DNA from: Lactiplantibacillus dongliensis
Lineage (GTDB): Bacteria; Bacillota; Bacilli; Lactobacillales; Lactobacillaceae
Length of the DNA: 64,000 bases
Direction: 5' to 3'
Assembly: GCF_005405105.1 (NCBI RefSeq)
Contig: NZ_BJDK01000008.1
Span: 42,663-106,662, forward strand
The notes under the pieces are model-generated. The model was given only the letters and a program-made list of their open reading frames with translations, was not told where the DNA came from and did no database searches. Of this stretch, positions 28,467 to 38,868 are shown piece after piece; positions within the stretch are counted from its first letter, which is position 1; each line of letters opens with the position of its first letter. The translations under genes and the position numbers were made by a program.

Positions 28467-28503
28467 AATAAAAAAGCTTGAGCGTTTGACGGCCCAAGCT
28501 TTC
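28467..28503 (-). terminator. Terminator of metG
   Basis: Minus strand AAAGCTTGGGCCGTC ... GCTCAAGCTTTTTTATT, 19 nt after the metG stop. Confidence 0.9.
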
Positions 28504-28521
28504 AGAAAAATCGTTTCAGTT

Positions 28522-30612
<2,091 letters not shown>

Positions 30613-30686
30613 TCATTTTAGTTAGATTCTTTTTCATTGTATCATACTTCCAACTATCAGTGGTGCTAGGCCGTAAACGGACCACC

Positions 30687-30722
30687 TAAAAAGGACAGCA
30701 AATCAGCTTATAATTTGCTGCC
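30687..30722 (-). terminator. Terminator of citO-citG
   Basis: Minus strand GGCAGCAAAT ... ATTTGCTGTCC followed by a short T-run (TTTTT), 14 nt after the citG stop. Confidence 0.8.
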
Positions 30723-30735
30723 ACAAAATGATGCT

Positions 30736-31623
30736 TTAAATCAAAGTTAACGGTGAGTCTTGTAACTGATCAAAGAAGATCCCTAACGCTAACAAATCAG
30801 CCGTGCCACCGGGGCTAAGATGCCAAGCAATCAACTGCTGATCAAGGTCCCGCAAGGCCTTAGCTAAAGCCGGCCCCGTCAAATCAGCTGCTTGTAACTC
30901 CCGGGCCGCCGTCTGCACTTTGGCCAGCCCCGCTTGGCCGCCACGATGTAACAAATTAACATCTTCTAGTTCGGCCATCAAATACAGCATCAATTTTAAG
31001 TAACGTTCGGTCACTGGCAAATCGGCATGTGATCGTAACCACGGCAATGCCATCGCTTGTAGCGCCGGATAGCCGGCTTCCGCTTCTCCACGAATCCCGG
31101 TGACCCCGTAACGGACGTACAGTTCTTCACCGTATGACAAGTGATCCTTAATGTTGACATGCTTAAAGTCAGCTGCCGTAACTCCGGCAGTCATCGTTTG
31201 AACAGCCGCAAAAACGGCTTTAAAGTGTTCGGCTTGTAACGCAGCCAAACTTTGCGTCTTCGAGCACCAGCCTAGCGCGCCTAGTAAGACCGCATACGAA
31301 AAGTTGGCGCCTTTGTGCGTATTGACTTGATGAGTCGCCAACAGCATCGTCCGCTCACCTTGAGACCCAGCACGCCGTAAACTGGCAAATAGCTGGGTCA
31401 AATCAGGACTCGCTTGCCCTAATTTTAAATATAATTTCAAAAACGGTGACCAAGCTTGAATACTGGTCATAAATAAATCGTAATCCATATCGTCATGCGC
31501 ACCGGCCGAAAACGGATCAACTAGTCCTGGCTTGGGTGCTAGTGACACTTCAGCGACGAGCGATTGTTGAGCGAAGCGGCTGATCAAGGTCAGCGTATCG
31601 GTCATTGGAGTCGTTTTAATCAA
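30736..31623 (-). CDS. citG: Triphosphoribosyl-dephospho-CoA synthase
   Basis: Makes the precursor of the citrate lyase prosthetic group from ATP and dephospho-CoA. 295 residues. Family marks: LVAEVSLAPKPGLVDPFSAGAHDDMDY (near residue 20), GANFSYAVLLGAL, GVTGIRGEAEAGYPALQAMALP, and LEDVNLLHRGGQAGL. The start overlaps the stop of citO by 8 nt; TTG at 31623 has GAGG upstream, and ATG at 31605 is an alternative. CitX (34431-34979) then transfers the product to CitD. Confidence 0.93.
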   Translation of the reverse strand: MIKTTPMTDTLTLISRFAQQSLVAEVSLAPKPGLVDPFSAGAHDDMDYDLFMTSIQAWSPFLKLYLKLGQASPDLTQLFASLRRAGSQGERTMLLATHQVNTHKGANFSYAVLLGALGWCSKTQSLAALQAEHFKAVFAAVQTMTAGVTAADFKHVNIKDHLSYGEELYVRYGVTGIRGEAEAGYPALQAMALPWLRSHADLPVTERYLKLMLYLMAELEDVNLLHRGGQAGLAKVQTAARELQAADLTGPALAKALRDLDQQLIAWHLSPGGTADLLALGIFFDQLQDSPLTLI

Positions 31624-32311
31624 GGTGTCGTTCCCTCATCTCTTTAATGATAAATTGCAGTGACTGACCTAAATGCTCGCGAATAATTAAGTTGATCTGA
31701 ACTTCATCATGATTAACCATCGCTTGGTAGATGCGCCAATGTTCTTGCAACGCTAACGCGCGTCGCTCCCGTGACATAATCGAAATATCTCGGAAGTAAA
31801 CGAGATATGCTTGCAGTTTGAAGACAATTGCAACCAGATGCGGCATGTCGCAGTGATTATAAATAAATTGATTGAAGTCCGTAAAATAATTAACAACTGT
31901 CTGGTCGGGGACTTCATCGAGCTCGGTTTCTGTTCGTTCAAGTAACTTACGTAATTCTTCAAAATCGGCCGTAGTCATTTGTGACATGGCTTTACGGGTC
32001 GCGAGCGAATCAAGTTCTTTACGAATATCAAAGATTTCGTAGGCATCTTTGACTGTGATCCCCTTGACCATCGTGCTGACCCCCGGCGCACTAGCCACCA
32101 AATCCTCTTCGGCCAAGCGTCGTAGCGCATAGCGAATCGGGGTCCGACTAACGTTGAGTTCTTCAGCGAATTTCTTTTCATTGATCCGGGTGCCCGCCGG
32201 AATATCCCCTAAAATAATCGTCTTCCGAAATGCTTCAAAGACCAGATCTTTTAGGGGCTGGTTCTGGGATAAATCTAAATTATTAGCAACAGCTTGCACG
32301 ATAGCATCCAT
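31616..32311 (-). CDS. citO: CitO-like GntR/FCD regulator of citrate genes
   Basis: 231 residues. An N-terminal GntR winged helix (LVFEAFRKTIILGDIPAGTR, ELNVSRTPIRYALRRLAEEDLV) and a C-terminal all-helical FCD domain (EIFDIRKELDSLATRKAM, HCDMPHLVAIVFKL). In Enterococcus the related CitO activates the cit operons when it binds citrate; the same role is inferred here. ATG at 32311 has GGAGGGG 5 nt upstream. The open frame continues to 32419, but that extension runs into a PIR repeat. A cre-like site lies upstream at 32592-32605. Confidence 0.87.
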   Translation of the reverse strand: MDAIVQAVANNLDLSQNQPLKDLVFEAFRKTIILGDIPAGTRINEKKFAEELNVSRTPIRYALRRLAEEDLVASAPGVSTMVKGITVKDAYEIFDIRKELDSLATRKAMSQMTTADFEELRKLLERTETELDEVPDQTVVNYFTDFNQFIYNHCDMPHLVAIVFKLQAYLVYFRDISIMSRERRALALQEHWRIYQAMVNHDEVQINLIIREHLGQSLQFIIKEMRERHLD

Positions 32312-32363
32312 GCGGTCCCCTCCGTTCATCTTACGACCCGTGAGATTAGCATTCATTTTACTT

Positions 32364-32510
32364 GCCACTCTGGTTGGTCCAGAATCGGCTGGAACGTGGT
32401 GGCCGCGTTTATGAGCCACAGTGCGGTCTCATAAGCCGGGCTTTGACTAACCCGGAAAATCACCGGCTAAGTCAAACGACACCACTGAGCCAATTCTGGC
32501 CCGCCCGACG
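32364..32510 (+). repeat. PIR arm (left member of pair V)
   Basis: Full arm: outer stem CCAGAATCGGCT/AGCCAATTCTGG, hairpin TTATGAG/CTCATAA with loop GCCACAGTGCGGTC, hairpin TTTGACTAACCCGG/CCGGCTAAGTCAAA. It lies 53 nt before the citO start, between that start and the cre-like site, so it is probably inside the citO leader in antisense orientation. Partner at 32812-32964. Confidence 0.78.
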
Positions 32511-32591
32511 TTAATCAATAATCATTTATGACTTAATGCTTATCGATGCCAACTAATACTAATCTCAGTCACTCTCCATTATATCAGACCA

Positions 32592-32605
32592 CGAAAGCGT
32601 TTCCG
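32592..32605. promoter_or_regulatory. cre-like CcpA site upstream of citO
   Basis: CGAAAGCGTTTCCG matches the cre core (reverse CGGAAACGCTTTCG against TGNNANCGNTNNCA) apart from the two end bases. It lies between the two PIR arms of pair V, which also suggests where the citO promoter is. Confidence 0.5.
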
Positions 32606-32811
32606 TTACAGACAGCTTACATTTTAAGGGTCTACAACCTAATTTTATGACGAACCAATTCAAAATCTAACAATTACTGGTCAATGACAGTAAAATTTGT
32701 CATGTTTTACCATGTAATTCGCTAACGCTAACTCATCAGCTAAACAGTAAACACAATCTCACTCCGCCTAACTATGCCGTCAAACTAGCTCCAAATGATC
32801 ATCATTACTAG

Positions 32812-32964
32812 CGCAGAGCGGGCGGGATGACGCTCAGTGGTGTCGTTAGACTTAGGCTGGGTGATTTTACCCAGTCTTAGTCTAAGCCCGGCTTGTGAGA
32901 CCGCTCTTCGGCTCACAAACGCGGCCACCACGTTCCAGCGTCAATCCCGCCCAACCGAAGCGAC
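32812..32964 (-). repeat. PIR arm (right member of pair V)
   Basis: Minus strand: outer stem GGGCGGGATTGACGCT with its partner, hairpin TTGTGAG/CTCACAA with loop GCCGAAGAGCGGTC, hairpin TTAGACTAAGACTGGG with CCCAGCCTAAGTCTAA. It is 300 bp from its partner, unlike the ~45-bp gap in composites I-III. Confidence 0.77.
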
Positions 32965-32986
32965 AAGTTTAACCAATTTCAAACCA

Positions 32987-33029
32987 ACAAAACCCGTAAC
33001 CAGTAGTGCAAGCTGGCTGCGGGTTGTTT
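32987..33029 (-). terminator. Terminator of the citC-oadA operon
   Basis: Minus strand AACCCGCAGCCAG ... CTGGTTACGGGTTTTGTT, 8 nt after the oadA stop. Confidence 0.8.
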
Positions 33030-33036
33030 CAGTCGG

Positions 33037-34434
33037 TTAAATTTCTGGTGCGAAACTCAAATCGATCTTTTGAACCGGGACATCGTAGAACCGGTCTTCA
33101 CGCCGGCCTAAGAAATCACGGCCTTGATCTGGGAATAAGCCATAAATCAAGATATCTTCCATGCTATGTGCATAGTCGCCAATCTCAGCTTTAAAGCCCG
33201 GTAACTGTGGCGCGATATCATCAGCCGGCCGCGTGGTAATCGGCTGCTCGTCACCAATGATTGTCTTGATCATTGCCGGATCAATTGCTACTGGTGGCCG
33301 GCCGTATAACCCACGGACGTAATCTTTGATTTCATTTGGAATCAACTTATAACGCTCGCCACTCATCACGTTCATCAGCGCTTGCGTCCCAACCATCTGT
33401 GACAATGGCGTCACTAATGGTGGATAGCCCAAGTCGCCACGCACTTTCGGCACTTCATCCAAGACTTGTTCGTACAAGTCTTCTTGACCCGCATCTTTCA
33501 GTTGGGCCAATAAGTTAGAGAGCATCCCACCCGGCACTTGGTACCGCAAGGATTTTGGTTGGACGTCCATCACTTTAGGGTTTAAGCCGCCATCATTACG
33601 AAAACGGTCACGAATCGGTGCAAAGTATTCGGCGATTTCGGCCGCCAACGTCTGGTCAACCGGCACATCATAACCGAGATCTTTTAACGCCACTAACATT
33701 GATTCAGTCGCTGGCTGACTTGTCCCCCCAGCAAATGGCGAACTAGCGGTGTCAATAATATCGGCGCCTGCTTCCACGGCTTTGATATAAGTCATATCCG
33801 CAATGCCCGAAGTCGCATGCGTATGAATTTCAATGGGAATATCGATGGTGGCCTTCAACTCACTAACGAGGTCATAAGCCCGCTGTGGCGTTAAAATTCC
33901 GGCCATATCCTTGATACACAAGGAGTCAGCCCCCATATCCGCCATCTCTTTGGCTAACTTAACGTAGTATGGAATCGTATGGAACTCACTCGTCGTATAC
34001 GAGATCGTCATCTGTGCATGGCCGCCATACTTTTTCGTGGCTGCCAAAGCGGTCCGCAGATTACGGGTATCATTTAAGGCATCGAACATCCGAATGATAT
34101 CAATTCCATTTTCAATCGACTTTTGAACAAAAGTCTCCACCACATCATCAGCGTAGTTCTTGTAGCCGAGAATGTTTTGCCCGCGTAATAACATTTGTAA
34201 CTTGGTGTGTTTGACATGCTTGCGAATCTCACGTAGACGTTCCCACGGATCCTCATTCAAATACCGCAAGCAGGAATCAAAGGTCGCCCCGCCCCAAACT
34301 TCGAGCGCGTGATAACCGGCTTGATCCAGCTTACCCAAGATCGGCAACATGTCACTAATCGGCATCCGGGTGGCAATCAAACTTTGCTGACCATCCCGTA
34401 AGACGGTTTCCATCATTTCAACTTTTTGACTCAA
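33037..34434 (-). CDS. oadA: Oxaloacetate decarboxylase alpha subunit (carboxyltransferase)
   Basis: Takes the carboxyl group from oxaloacetate to biotin on the carrier subunit, giving pyruvate. 465 residues. TIM barrel: ETVLRDGQQSLIATRM near the start, WGGATFDSCLRYLNEDPWERL, RMFDALNDTRNL, SLCIKDMAGILTPQ and the metal site IEIHTHATSGIADMTY. There is no biotin domain at the C-terminus; that is the separate 41741-42139 protein. The TTG at 34434 overlaps the citX stop as TTGA, typical of coupled translation; GTG at 34446 is an alternative. Last gene of the citC operon. Confidence 0.95.
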   Translation of the reverse strand: MSQKVEMMETVLRDGQQSLIATRMPISDMLPILGKLDQAGYHALEVWGGATFDSCLRYLNEDPWERLREIRKHVKHTKLQMLLRGQNILGYKNYADDVVETFVQKSIENGIDIIRMFDALNDTRNLRTALAATKKYGGHAQMTISYTTSEFHTIPYYVKLAKEMADMGADSLCIKDMAGILTPQRAYDLVSELKATIDIPIEIHTHATSGIADMTYIKAVEAGADIIDTASSPFAGGTSQPATESMLVALKDLGYDVPVDQTLAAEIAEYFAPIRDRFRNDGGLNPKVMDVQPKSLRYQVPGGMLSNLLAQLKDAGQEDLYEQVLDEVPKVRGDLGYPPLVTPLSQMVGTQALMNVMSGERYKLIPNEIKDYVRGLYGRPPVAIDPAMIKTIIGDEQPITTRPADDIAPQLPGFKAEIGDYAHSMEDILIYGLFPDQGRDFLGRREDRFYDVPVQKIDLSFAPEI

Positions 34435-34979
34435 ACTTCTCGCCACCCTTCTGTAATTAAGCCATCGACGGCTTGTTGGACTTCTAATAACCCATGTTTT
34501 CGTGACCGGCTACAAGCCTTGGCATCGCCACCGCAAATCAGGCACGGACGGACGGGTAAGGCAAGTCCTTGACGACTGGTTTGCTTTAAATTGCCAGCGT
34601 CCAAAGTCAAAACATCCAGATCACATAATTGAGCAAACCCAGCTTGTTGTTCAAACTGGATCAACGCTCGTTTCACTTGCGCGGCCGGCACATCCAAGAC
34701 CAAGTAGAACTCAAAGCCTGTTGGCCGATCAAAGCTCATTTGAACTAAGACCGCCGCCCCATATTGGTGCGCCAAGTTGATCATAATGGCTTGATACTGC
34801 TGAGTCAGTTGTGGTCCCGTCTTAATCGGGCCGGGAATCCGTACCGATGACCAGACAAGCGTTGCACTGGGATGTGCTTGTAAGACGGCTAACTGCTCCG
34901 CCGCGCGCCAATCACGGGTTGCCAACATTTGTGGCAACGTGATTTCGGGACCAGTTAGATTTTGGAACGTGCTAGACAT
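34431..34979 (-). CDS. citX: Holo-citrate lyase synthase (apo-ACP phosphoribosyl-dephospho-CoA transferase)
   Basis: Attaches the CitG product to a Ser of CitD. 182 residues. Family mark RPCLICGGDAKACSRSRKH (residues ~152-170) and the N-terminal TLPQMLATRDWRAAEQ. ATG at 34979 overlaps the end of citF by 8 nt. The in-frame ATG at 34991 is possible; neither has a clear ribosome site, so translation is probably coupled to citF. Confidence 0.93.
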   Translation of the reverse strand: MSSTFQNLTGPEITLPQMLATRDWRAAEQLAVLQAHPSATLVWSSVRIPGPIKTGPQLTQQYQAIMINLAHQYGAAVLVQMSFDRPTGFEFYLVLDVPAAQVKRALIQFEQQAGFAQLCDLDVLTLDAGNLKQTSRQGLALPVRPCLICGGDAKACSRSRKHGLLEVQQAVDGLITEGWREV

Positions 34980-36504
34980 TTTTGACCACATCGATCAAAC
35001 TGCCATCGCGATATTCAATTAAAGCGACTGTTTGATCACCGTATTCGATCTTTTCAGGGACACCGGTAATCGCATAAGCTTTATCTTTTAATTCATCAAT
35101 GGTTAATTGTGGCACTTTTAAACCTTTAAACATGTCGACTAAGTCTTGACGTGCCGGATTAATGGCAATCCCCAATTCCGTCACGACAACATCGACACTA
35201 GAGCCAGGGGTAACGACCGTCGTCACTGCGTCCACAATAGTTGGGATGCGGCCCCGGACAACCGGTGCGATTACCATACTCAACTTGCAAGCGGCACTGG
35301 TGTCGGAATGCCCACCGGAAGCGCCTCGAAGCACACCGTCTGAACCCGTAATCACATTTACGTTGAAGTCGGTATCAACTTCCAGCGCGGATAAAATGGC
35401 AATATCTAATTGATTGATGACCGCGCCCTTGCTCAGTGGTGACGCATACATGTTGGCATCGATTTCGTAATGATCGGCATTTTCGGCGAGGGAGATGGCT
35501 GACGGATGGTCAAAATCTTGCACATCGATCAACTTGTCGACTAAGCCTTCTTTTTGCATTTCGACCATCGCATTGGTGATCCCGCCTAATGCAAAGCTCG
35601 CTTTAACATCTTCGTCAATCATCGTTTGGCGGAGGAAGCGACTAACCGCTAAGGCTGCACCGCCACTCCCAGTTTGGAAGGAGAAGCCGTTCTTGAAATA
35701 GCTCGATGCGGTAATGACTTTAGCTGCATATTCAGCAATCAATAATTCTTTCGGGTTCTTCGTAAACCGAGTTGCGCCCTTCGCAATCCCATCTGGATCA
35801 CCAATCGCATCAACTTGGACCACGTAATCAACATCCGTTTGCGGAATGCTAATCGGTGTATTCGGATATGGCATCAAACTGTCCGTAATCGCCACAACTT
35901 GGTCGGCATACTTCGCATCGACCATCGCGTAACCTAATGAACCACAAGTTGCTTTTCCTTTAGTACCGTTGATGTTACCGTATTCATCAGAACTTGGCGC
36001 ACCTAAGAAAGCGACGTCAATATGAATGTCACCGCTGGCAATGGCCCGCGCACGACCACCGTGAGACCGAATCACGACTGGATTCGCCATAATCCCACTC
36101 GAAATCGCTGCGCCGACTTTGTCCCGTAACCCACTGGACGTGATGTTCGTCACCACGCCATTTTTAATGTGATCAATCAGCGGTGCATGCACATTCGCAA
36201 TTGAGCTGGGGGCAATCGACAAGTTCTTAATCCCCATCTTGGCAATTTCGTCCAAGACCATGTTCATCACAAAGTCACCTTCGCGGAAATGATGATGGAA
36301 AGAAATCGTCATCCCATCTTTTAAGCCCGTCTTAACGATGGCTTCATGAATACTGCCTAGTAGCTTGCTGTCGTTAGGCTTGATCGGTTTAATGGTTTTA
36401 GTGGCGGCTTGATAGCTATCAATATGGGCAAACTCGCCGTCATAAACGCCGTATTGTTCGGCATATTTAGCCGGAATCTCACGCTTTAATTTATTTTCAA
36501 CCAT
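34972..36504 (-). CDS. citF: Citrate lyase alpha subunit (citrate CoA-transferase)
   Basis: Swaps acetyl for citrate on the lyase carrier protein. 510 residues, normal for the family. Marks: SFHHHFREGDFVMNMVLDEI, SGLRDKVGAAISSGIM, RSHGGRARAIASGDIHIDVAFLG, TGSGGAALAVSRFL and the late TGSDGVLRGASGGHSDTSA. GGAGGTGG stands 6 nt before ATG at 36504; citE ends 1 nt upstream. Confidence 0.97.
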   Translation of the reverse strand: MVENKLKREIPAKYAEQYGVYDGEFAHIDSYQAATKTIKPIKPNDSKLLGSIHEAIVKTGLKDGMTISFHHHFREGDFVMNMVLDEIAKMGIKNLSIAPSSIANVHAPLIDHIKNGVVTNITSSGLRDKVGAAISSGIMANPVVIRSHGGRARAIASGDIHIDVAFLGAPSSDEYGNINGTKGKATCGSLGYAMVDAKYADQVVAITDSLMPYPNTPISIPQTDVDYVVQVDAIGDPDGIAKGATRFTKNPKELLIAEYAAKVITASSYFKNGFSFQTGSGGAALAVSRFLRQTMIDEDVKASFALGGITNAMVEMQKEGLVDKLIDVQDFDHPSAISLAENADHYEIDANMYASPLSKGAVINQLDIAILSALEVDTDFNVNVITGSDGVLRGASGGHSDTSAACKLSMVIAPVVRGRIPTIVDAVTTVVTPGSSVDVVVTELGIAINPARQDLVDMFKGLKVPQLTIDELKDKAYAITGVPEKIEYGDQTVALIEYRDGSLIDVVKNV

Positions 36505-36505
36505 C

Positions 36506-37384
36506 TTAGTCCACCTCCATATTAGTGGCCTTGGCTAAGGCTAAGACCCGTTCGGCCCGTTCAACGATTGGTTTATCAACCATTTGACCGTTAACTGCAA
36601 TAACCCCAGACCCTTTGGCTTCGGCTTCACGAATGCCCGCCATTACTTCTTGCGCTTTTTGAACTTCTTTAATCGTTGGCGCATAAATGCCGTTAATTAC
36701 TGGAATCTGACGCGGATTGATGACTGATTTGCCATCAAAACCAAGTTGCTTAATCAATTCCGTTTCGTGCCGTAAGCCTTCTTCGTTATCAACATCAGAA
36801 TAAACCGTATCAATCGCGGCAATCCCAGCGGCCCGTGCTGAATGTAAGATGTAGTTGCGGGCGAAGGATAATTCCGCCCCATCTGGATAACGGCGGGTCT
36901 TTTGACTGGTGACATAATCTTCAGCGCCCAGCGCAATCCCAATCATCCGGTCCGAAGCTTTAGCGATTTCACGTGCATTCAAAACCCCTTCAGCGGATTC
37001 GATGGCCGCCATCATATGGGTGGTACCGGCTGGAATATCATATTTTGCTTCCACTGCGGTAATCACGGCATCCACGTCGATAATATCTTGCGCGGTTTCC
37101 GTCTTCGGTAGCCGGATAACGTTAATGCCTCCCAGGACCATCGCTTCGATATCTTGCTTCCCACCAGCATCTAAGGCGTTAACCCGCACGACCGTTTCAA
37201 CGGATGAGTAGTCAAAGGTCTTTAAAGCGGAATATACCAAGACCCGCGCCGTATCTTTTTCTTTCAGTGAAACGGCATCTTCAAGGTCAAACATGACTGA
37301 ATCGGCCCCATATAAGATGGCATCGCGTAACATTGCTGGATTCGCCCCGGGGACGAACATCATTGTTCTTCTTAAACGTTCCAT
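36506..37384 (-). CDS. citE: Citrate lyase beta subunit (citryl-CoA lyase)
   Basis: Splits citryl-carrier into acetyl-carrier and oxaloacetate. 292 residues, HpcH/HpaI aldolase-like barrel: LRRTMMFVPGANPAML at the start, DSVMFDLEDAV (metal Asp/Glu), VRVNALDAG, MAAIESAEGVLNAREI, and GIALGAEDYVTSQKTRR. ATG at 37384 has GGGAGGCG 8 nt upstream; the frame opens earlier at 37402. It overlaps the end of citD by 13 nt. Confidence 0.97.
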   Translation of the reverse strand: MERLRRTMMFVPGANPAMLRDAILYGADSVMFDLEDAVSLKEKDTARVLVYSALKTFDYSSVETVVRVNALDAGGKQDIEAMVLGGINVIRLPKTETAQDIIDVDAVITAVEAKYDIPAGTTHMMAAIESAEGVLNAREIAKASDRMIGIALGAEDYVTSQKTRRYPDGAELSFARNYILHSARAAGIAAIDTVYSDVDNEEGLRHETELIKQLGFDGKSVINPRQIPVINGIYAPTIKEVQKAQEVMAGIREAEAKGSGVIAVNGQMVDKPIVERAERVLALAKATNMEVD

Positions 37385-37677
37385 GAGTTCAACGCCTCCC
37401 AATCGTAATCCGTCTTGCCTTGTAAACGATAAGCTGCCGCAATTGTGCGGGCCTTGATTGTGCAGTCCAAGGCGCCTTTATCAACGGCTTCAACGGCAAT
37501 ATCATTAATGCCTAATTTTTGTAAAACTTCAGTCATTAGTGCTGTAATATGAGCCCCAAATTGTTTCTTAACGTTACTGTCGAGGTCAATGGTAATGCCA
37601 CTGGCGTTGGGCTTTAAGGTAATCATAATGTCGCTAGATTCCATAGTCCCCACCGTGACGGTTTTAGCTGTTTGCAT
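37372..37677 (-). CDS. citD: Citrate lyase gamma subunit (acyl carrier protein)
   Basis: 101 residues. Carries the prosthetic group on Ser in GTMESSDIMI (Ser14 or Ser15). The end TIAAAYRLQGKTDYDWEALNSWNV is typical. GGGGAG precedes ATG at 37677. It overlaps both citC (14 nt) and citE (13 nt), showing tight coupling. Confidence 0.96.
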   Translation of the reverse strand: MQTAKTVTVGTMESSDIMITLKPNASGITIDLDSNVKKQFGAHITALMTEVLQKLGINDIAVEAVDKGALDCTIKARTIAAAYRLQGKTDYDWEALNSWNV

Positions 37678-38668
37678 GTGGTTGACTCCCCTTCAAATAG
37701 TGATAACTAGTGGCTGGCACTAGTTGTTTAACAGTAGCCCAGTCGTTGGCTGCAAGTGCTTGCCGTACTTGCGTGGCACTGACGGGTTGCGCATCGACTG
37801 TCAAGCGTGGCACAACAGTCAATTGCAGCTGACCAGTTAGAACTTGCGCTAACTGGTCATTGTAGACTTTGGTAACGGGCGAAAAAGGCTCGTCACCGAC
37901 AAACCGGTGATGAATGTCCAGGATTGGACTGATTTTACGTAAGAATAAGGTGGCATCGAGTTGTGCTTGTTCTTTAGCGACCGCCAAGTCCGCTTGATCT
38001 TTTAAGAAGTACGCCGGAAACGTGGCGTTGGCCACCAAGTAATGATTTGTTGGCAACACAATCACCCGTGACTGATCAGCAACGGCTTGTTGGACCATGG
38101 TTAGCCGCGCTTGCGTATCAAATTGTGACCGATCTTCTGAAACGACAAAGACGTAAACAACATCGCAAGTTGCCAAGGCTGTCTGGATTAACTGCAGATG
38201 GCCGTTCGTAAACGGATTAGCATTCATCACGATGGCCCCCGCATTGGCACTCGTGACTTTCCGCTGATCTAATAACAATTGGTAAGCGTTCAGATCCGGG
38301 TATCCGCGTTCCAACAAGACTACGTGGGTCGTCGCGACAACCGCCTTAAATCCAAGTGCTTCGAAATACGGGGCGGTACACGGCTTGGTGTATACAAAGG
38401 CATGCGATTGTTGCTGTTCATCTAATCGATCTAGTAACGCTTTAATTAGCGGGGCTAATAAGTTTTGGTGCGTTTCCGTTGTGGCAACGGCCACGCATTT
38501 AATAATGTTTTGATAAAGCGAACCGGTCGCGACCAAGTTGTCACCATCATATAAGCCGATCGTATAATCAACTTGCTCATCCGCCATCAATCCTGCTTGC
38601 GTCAATAGCGCTTGCCATTGTCGCTTTGCCACCGGATTAATGTCGAACCACAGTCGTTTAAGTTGCAT
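37664..38668 (-). CDS. citC: [Citrate lyase] ligase (acetate:SH-citrate lyase ligase)
   Basis: Acetylates the prosthetic group of citrate lyase with ATP, which activates it. 334 residues: an N-terminal GNAT-like domain (about 1-125) and a C-terminal nucleotidyltransferase domain opening with GAIVMNANPFTNGHLQLI (the TNGH motif). ATG at 38668 has AGGTGA 5 nt upstream; the frame is open to 38692. First gene of citCDEFX-oadA. Its old upstream region now borders the tnpB insertion. Confidence 0.94.
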   Translation of the reverse strand: MQLKRLWFDINPVAKRQWQALLTQAGLMADEQVDYTIGLYDGDNLVATGSLYQNIIKCVAVATTETHQNLLAPLIKALLDRLDEQQQSHAFVYTKPCTAPYFEALGFKAVVATTHVVLLERGYPDLNAYQLLLDQRKVTSANAGAIVMNANPFTNGHLQLIQTALATCDVVYVFVVSEDRSQFDTQARLTMVQQAVADQSRVIVLPTNHYLVANATFPAYFLKDQADLAVAKEQAQLDATLFLRKISPILDIHHRFVGDEPFSPVTKVYNDQLAQVLTGQLQLTVVPRLTVDAQPVSATQVRQALAANDWATVKQLVPATSYHYLKGSQPHANS

Positions 38669-38769
38669 GCCGTCACCTGCTATGCAAAACATGGAGAAAT
38701 GTAGAAAAACATTACTGATTTCTGCATTTAGAAAGGTTACATATTTCCTTTCATTTATTTTGCTTACTA

Positions 38770-38868
38770 CCGTTATAACGTTGGTATTCCAGTATTTCTA
38801 ATTAGAAATACCACATTGACCAGCTATGATAGTCTAAGGGCTAAGCCAGCCCCATTATTTTTATTCTT
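38770..38868 (-). ncRNA. Candidate omega-RNA 3' part / right end of the tnpB element
   Basis: Directly after the tnpB stop the minus strand has GGGGCTGGCTTAGCCC, an 8-nt gap, CATAGCTGGTCAATG and a perfect hairpin GGTATTTCTAATTAGAAATACC (38791-38812). TnpB proteins use an RNA that covers the 3' end of their gene and the right end of the element, so this is where it should lie. The exact end was not determined. Confidence 0.5.

Noticed and set aside
32312..32419. N-terminal extension of citO reading MAHKRGHHVPADSG and on
   Set aside because: It is translation of a PIR repeat and leader. ATG at 32311 has GGAGGGG and fits GntR family starts.
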